Source: Carallia brachiata
Taxonomy: Eukaryota; Streptophyta; Magnoliopsida; Malpighiales; Rhizophoraceae
NCBI GenBank assembly: GCA_021464245.1
Contig: JADCRB010000031.1
Location: forward strand, 2,713,709-2,777,708
Reading direction: 5' to 3'
DNA length: 64,000 bases
Below, in pieces: positions 58,826 to 64,000 of this stretch (position 1 is its first letter; each line of letters begins with the position of its first letter). The position numbers and the translations under genes are program-made. Under the pieces are notes generated by a model. It was not told the DNA's origin. It saw only the letters and a list, made by a program, of their open reading frames with translations, and searched no databases.

Positions 58826-61081
58826 ACCCACAATAAAGGCCGAAGTTTGAGAACTCGCGGGAGCGGCAAAAATCATGTAGCCGAGGCAGTGAACTGCAGT
58901 TGGGTAGTGAGTGAAAATTCAAGAGAAAGTTGTAGGCACAAATGGAGAAGATGTGCATAGAAAAGAATGAAATTGCTGCAGAATATAGTAGGGAAACCTG
59001 TTTGTCTTAGGAAAATCTTTTTTATTTAAATCTTTTTTATTGTTAAATTTTCTGTTAGATCTAACAAAAATAGGTGTAAATAAAATTAAAATTAATGAAA
59101 AAGTTAACGATTTTATTGTAAAAGAATTTAAATATAATAAAAAATAAAAATTTAAATTTTAAATAAAAAATTTAAATGATTTAGACTTCAATAAAAAAAA
59201 TTACAAAGATTTAAGTTTAAAAAGTTAATTATTCTGTTTGTGAAGTAAATAAAGAATTATGATTTGTTGGTTTGTTTGAGAAGTGGATAAAGAGTTGGAA
59301 AACCAAAAGATGAAATTAGCGAATGCAGTTAGGGGTTAGAAAGTGATGGGGAAGGAGTGGTACGTAAAGTGTGAGAAAGAAAAGGAAGCATTGATGAGTC
59401 AGAGACAGTAATAACTTAAACTTATTTGCAGTGATGAGTTGGGGAACACCAATTGTGTCTATGATTAATTGCACTGAGTGTGTCAATGGACCCAACGCAT
59501 TACCTTTGTTCTTTCACTTTACACTGCAACTTACAAAGCTTGAATGCCCTCCCGAACCCAAATTCCCTATCTTACAAAACTCCAATTCAAAACCCTACCC
59601 ACATCTCCAACAAATGCCCACTGAAACCTCTTCAATGTTCTCTTTACATACCAGCTTTGGCCTCTTCAATTTTATCTTTTTTCTTCCTCGATTTCTTTGA
59701 GAAGCTCAAATTTTGGGTGCCAAATTGATTTTCATCGCTCGCCTCGAGGAAAGAAAGCTTGCTCTTTTTCACGCCGAAATTGCTAGCCCATTTTTCCCCA
59801 CTTTACCTGCTGACTATGTATCTTTTTTTATTGCCTGCCTCGTCACCCTGCAACCTATCAGGCTACAATTGTCAGGCGTTAAACTTTTTCCGAAACATAA
59901 AATAGGGTCTCATAACTGTTCCATTTTTTCCTTTAAAAATAAAATAATATTTAAATAATATTTAGTATTACTTAAATATATTTAATATTACTTATAATTT
60001 AAAAAAATAACTTTTATTTTTTTAAATGATTGGGCAGTCTGTCCAGAATCTTAAGCCATGGACTTTTATCCAAATATAAAATAAGGAAAACAAATAAACC
60101 AAGAATATCCCTCTCCTTGCGGGAACTTCAAATTTGCGGCGAAACTTCTGACAGAGTTGATCATCCTGCAACCTGCTCCAATAGCATTCGCCCTTCAAAT
60201 TAAGAACCATGAGTCTTTCCAAATCACTTGTGGACAACTCTATTAAGTGGAACACTTGGCGTCCAAAGTGGGTAATTGTCAAGCAATTTTTGCCGTGCAA
60301 TGCCATCATGCTCATCTTATGGAGTCCAGAGCACTTTGATGGTCTAATAGAAGGTTAAAATATATGTTACAAATAAAATTTCAACAATTGAGGCCTTCAA
60401 TGATAACAAAATATAGGTGGATATATCGGCTCAATAGTGGACTTGTTTCGCATATGAGTAAACATACGTGCCTCGGTCTATGTGAAAGGACGTCCCCCGT
60501 ATACAACCCATTGCATGTTGTTATAAATTTTTTTTTTCTAAATTTAGATCCTTACTCGAAATTCGGTAATGAACCGGCCATTAAGCCCCTTCAGGACATT
60601 TCTCAAGTCATTGGTGCTATTAATGGTAGAAAAACAGGATGGACCTATTGTACCCACCAAGATCGTGACCTGTGACCGAATAAAAAGAACATTATGGGGC
60701 GAGATTTTCAAAGTGAGATTCTTCTATTGTGCGGAAAATTAAACAGAAAAGTGAACCTTTTCTTTTTCTGATAAAAATAGAAAAGTATTAATAATGGTCC
60801 ATAGTCGTGCAAATGAGCGTTATAAAATTGTATTAAAGGTTGTGTAACGTCTGGATGATTGCAACATTGTTTATATCAAACAATAAGTTTGGATGGATGG
60901 TTATGATATTATCTGTGTTAAATAATGAATTGTACGTTTAATCATAATATTTTGATAGAGTTTAAATTCGTGATTTTTCGTCCAAATCTGAATAATAGAA
61001 TATGCAACTTTACCACAGAAATATTTTTTTTGGCCGACAACTTTACCACTATATGAAGTCTAGAGATTGCGCGCTTGCTTA
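58826..61081. other. Intergenic; one unidentified minus-strand fragment
   Basis: On the minus strand 60315-60022 is open for 97 codons. Its first two thirds (LIELSTSDLERLMVLNLKGE and the following QDDQLCQKFRRKFEVPARR) look protein-like, and a GT donor follows near 60118, but I do not recognise the family and found no partner exon. Elsewhere the DNA is A/T-rich with no supported gene. Confidence 0.3.
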
Positions 61082-62169
61082 AGGAACAATTGGTTTTTCT
61101 TTTTTTTTTTTTTTAGAATAAAGTGGAGGATTTTTATTCATGGGAAAAATTGATTACATCCTCGTCTATTAATTGATAAATTGTAGTAAAAGGTATCTCT
61201 ATTCCAAATGACTTCGCCCAGGGAACTTGTACCCATGTTTGCGAGAGCATGTGCAACACCGTTAGCCTCTCTTCTAACATGTACGACCGTGCCTTCTTCA
61301 AATTGGGATAGCAGCTCCTTAATATCCAGCGCAAGTTGTCCTTCCACTGTTTCTTCCTGATGTCGGTTCCGGATTGCTTTGACTGCCACAGCACAATCAG
61401 ACTCTAGACACACCTTCGAAAAGGCCATAAATTGTGCCTTTTGAATTGCTGTTCTGATTGCAACCAGTTCTACAATAGTCGGCTAGAGTGATCCCATCAA
61501 ACCAACCGAGAAAGTCAGCAGTGTCTTACCTCCATTGTCCCGAAAGACGACACCCAAGCCACTTGTGTTGTTCCCCACAGCACCATCAGTGTTAATCTTT
61601 ATGGTTCCCAAAGGTGGAGGTAGCCATCTGATTGGCCTATATTCCCAAGGGCGTTGCGGGTCCCTTGTCTAGCTATTGTGTAATCAACAAGTATCCTGTT
61701 TGCCATCTCTATTATCACCCCAATTGGTAATGGTTTACTTTCCATAACCCAACTGTTCCTGCTTTTCCAAATAGACCAAGCTAGCATAGCCACCAATTTG
61801 CCCGCTTCCCTGTCACTCCGAGATAGAAAACTGCTGAACCAACTCCCAAAATTGTTACTACTATCATTTCGAGTGCGCAGGCCCACAGGACTAGTGAACC
61901 AAATTGCAACTGAATCGCGGCAGCCCAATAACGCATAGAAAATTTGTCTACTCTTCCACACCGCATCGAGAACATATAGCATCATTAATAACTCTTCGGT
62001 TGGAAACATTTGCTGCCACAGGAAGACAATTTTTGCCAGCTCCCCCCATAAAAAATGCCTCACCTTACCTGGGATATTCAAGAACCACAATTGCTTCCAG
62101 CAACCTCTACCATCCGCATCAAGACTGTTAGAGCATCCTGGCCTTAGAGACCAGGAACAATTGGTTTTT
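61082..62169 (-). mobile_element. 5'-truncated LINE insertion with perfect 17-bp target duplication
   Basis: AGGAACAATTGGTTTTT occurs exactly at 61082-61098 and 62153-62169 and brackets the insertion 61099-62152. On the minus strand the insertion runs from part of the zinc-binding RT-associated domain (GRGCWKQLWFLNIPGKV, then ALLGCRDSVAIWF) to RNase H (INTDGAVGNNTSGLGVVF, KVCLESDCAVAVKAI, VVHVRREANGVAHALANMG) and ends in a poly(A) tail, seen as T-rich sequence at 61099-61117. Some frames are broken. Endonuclease and reverse transcriptase are absent because of 5' truncation. Confidence 0.92.
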
Positions 62170-63330
62170 GAATTCTCACATTGTTGACATTGGCTAGCGA
62201 CTGGGTCTTTTTGTTTTTTTTTAATTGGATAACCTTGGCATGGCTATAGGGGTAAGTAAAATATGCATACAGATTAATTAAATAACTGCACAAACAAGTG
62301 GTGAATTTTTTGATAATTGTATATACATTTTTTTTATCACTCTTCAACATTTGTCTTAGTTGTCAACACATTACAAGTTTTTAAAAAAAAAACAAAAAAC
62401 ACGAAATTTGTGTTGCCACATGACTCTGCCCCTTCTCCTGTCTACCATCCCGATCTCTTTAACTTTATTTGAAAAACGGAGTAGCTAGAAATCCCATTTG
62501 TTTAGTTAAAGTCAAATTGTATGATGGCTTAAGACATGGATGGGATCATGGGAGCTTCACCATGCAAATGACTCGTAGCTTGTTAAACAGATACGATTTA
62601 TGTATTTTTTTAATATAATATATATTTCATAACTAAACAGTCCATATTATCACCTAATTTAATATGAGTTGCTATAAAATTTTTCCATATGGATGAGTAT
62701 GTACCCAAAAAAACAGAGATGAGGATTAATTGGGTTCTAATCATTCTTATTGTATTAATCCATCCGAAAAATTCCTTAGTTCATGACAGAGCGCGTCTTA
62801 GCGTCATATTAAATATAGCTCTCTGGCTCTACTTGTGCTTAATCAAGAAAGAACGGTTTTGGGACAAGGGCAAATCAATTTCAATTGTCAAATACACTAG
62901 CTCCGCGTGGGGTCAAGTTGGCCTAATGTCAAATAAATTTCTTTGACGAGCAAAGTTTGGCTTAATTCGAAAATCGGGCATGCTTAATTCCCACATTACT
63001 ATTATTATTATTATTATTATTATTTTGGTACAGTCAATTCCCACATTATTACGTGTGGCTTCATTCCAGAGATATGCTCAATATGGAAGTTCATATTCTT
63101 AATTTAAATATTTTGATTGTAAATTTGACATTTCAAATTTCTTAAAAATATTTTCAGATTTTATTTAAATTTTTAATTTTTTAAATATTCCGATTGTTTT
63201 TGAGTTTATCAAATTTTCAATATTTTTTAAATTTTTTATAATTTTTTGAAATATCACGTCATCAAAAAATGATAATATAAATTCAATACTAATGCACATT
63301 GGCATAACATATTCTTTTTAAGTAATAAAA
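62170..63330. other. Intergenic DNA, no gene seen
   Basis: It includes an ATT microsatellite (63001-63024) and A/T-rich sequence. Short open frames (for example 62689-62946 +) have no recognisable domain. Confidence 0.5.
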
Positions 63331-63695
63331 GGAAGGCCTCACGCCTATTCAACAAAAAGCAAATAATAAATATATACTAAACGGGGCCAGGATACGCCCC
63401 ATATACCTTGCTGCAATAACCCTCGAACAGCCATAAAAGGATCTCTGAAACAATGTAGACCGCTGCTCATATGAAGACCGCTGCAATAGAGTTAGACTTC
63501 CCTATAACCAATGTAAAACTCGAATCTCCCAATCTCGATTGAGTAAATTCTTGCAGCATGAAACGAGAGTCCAATGTGGGTGGGAAGGGGTAACATCTTG
63601 CAACAAAGATTGCATGGCAAGTTGTGAATCAATCTCCAACAACACCTTCCGAAAACCCAAGTTCCAAGCTATCTCAAGGTCAGGGTTGTTCAAAA
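63330..63695 (-). mobile_element. LINE RNase H fragment
   Basis: The minus strand from 63693 reads NNPDLEIAWNLGFRKVLLEI then DSQLAMQSLL and CCKNLLNRDWEIRVLHWL, the ..A...G...V.LE.DS... pattern of plant LINE RNase H domains. The expected end of the domain is disrupted beyond about 63500. No target duplication was identified. Confidence 0.6.
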
Positions 63696-63699
63696 ATTA

Positions 63700-63880
63700 A
63701 TCAATCCGACTTAATCCGATCAATCCAATCCAAACCAATCCGAATCCGCTAAAACCGTTGAAATTAGGATTGGTTGCGGTTTTAAAATTTTATAACCCGC
63801 CAATGACGGATTAGATACGGATTGGGGGATTCAATCCACCCAATCCGATCCAATCAACCCATATATATATATATATATGA
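63700..63880. repeat. AATCCGATCC-type hairpin-like repeat with AT microsatellite
   Basis: The words AATCCGATC, CCAATCC and AATCCGC recur many times at 63712-63750 and 63830-63858. TAAAACCG and CGGTTTTAAA (about 63748-63786) form an inverted pair, and (AT)9 follows at 63861-63878. This resembles short dispersed repeats common in dicot genomes. Its class is uncertain. Confidence 0.45.
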
Positions 63881-63886
63881 TAAGCA

Positions 63887-64000
63887 TATTGTTGCCTTGG
63901 CAGATGCCTATTTCTTTCCTCCTTTCCAGCCTTCTTTACTGCCTAAAACCAAAGGTGGACCTGTGATTCCCGCTAAGCTGCCTCCTAGGCAGGCAAGACT
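63887..64000 (+). CDS. Open frame running off the window, unidentified
   Basis: From about 63887 one frame stays open to the window end and reads [19 protein letters not shown] followed by [16 protein letters not shown]. The Pro-rich, basic text resembles linkers in retrotransposon gag polyproteins, but it could be a host exon. Start and identity cannot be determined here. Confidence 0.2.

Noticed and set aside
1..64000. A novel multi-gene system such as a biosynthetic cluster
   Set aside because: The five real genes belong to unrelated, well-known families with separate promoters and mixed orientation; nothing links them functionally.

Overview
The window looks like nuclear DNA of a flowering plant, most likely a eudicot. 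It has long A/T-rich intergenic stretches, genes split by many short GT-AG introns, and remnants of several plant transposon classes. The species cannot be fixed from the sequence; a woody rosid is only a guess. There are no rRNA or tRNA genes, CRISPR arrays or bacterial-style operons.

Five multi-exon genes can be built exon by exon. On the + strand is a 9-type lipoxygenase (15021-19142, 9 exons, 879 residues, all five iron ligands present). On the - strand are, in map order: a HAD-type pyrimidine 5'-nucleotidase-like phosphatase (22814-25648, 8 exons), a thermospermine synthase of the ACAULIS5 type (27135-29787, 10 exons), a CRAL-TRIO/SEC14-like lipid-transfer protein with a polyglutamine run (34556-38080, 7 exons) and a SurE-type survival protein/5'-nucleotidase (50545-54519, 9 exons, 311 residues). 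They show no pathway link; lipid oxidation, nucleotide dephosphorylation, polyamine synthesis and lipid transfer are unrelated neighbours. The lipoxygenase and SurE reading frames are clean. The three genes between them each carry one or more single-base frame breaks in otherwise well-conserved exons, in the same stretch that holds a G32-A-G32 run. Local assembly error is the simplest explanation, and decayed alleles are the alternative.

Repeats fill much of the rest. 1-14.9 kb holds a LINE 3' tail, a small non-autonomous LTR element (7073-9947), a fold-back MITE (10173-10675), a LINE RNase H fragment and an A/GA-rich repeat. 19.8-20.2 kb holds a broken copy of the photosystem I PsaD gene. 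A second copy of the fold-back MITE lies at 30322-30852, and a degenerate relative at about 23.7-24.2 kb. 43.4-48.5 kb is a decayed L1-type LINE with an internal deletion and an A/T-rich insertion. 55.5-58.3 kb is a local duplication in which only one copy contains a 0.5 kb fold-back element, so the other copy preserves the empty site. 61.1-62.2 kb is a 5'-truncated LINE insertion with a perfect 17-bp target duplication. The right end has another LINE fragment, a hairpin-like repeat and an open frame running off the window.

I found no convincing undescribed biological system. The observations most worth checking are the cluster of frame breaks, the MITE empty site, the PsaD pseudogene, and the LTR element whose 3' repeat continues into a second primer-binding-site-like sequence.
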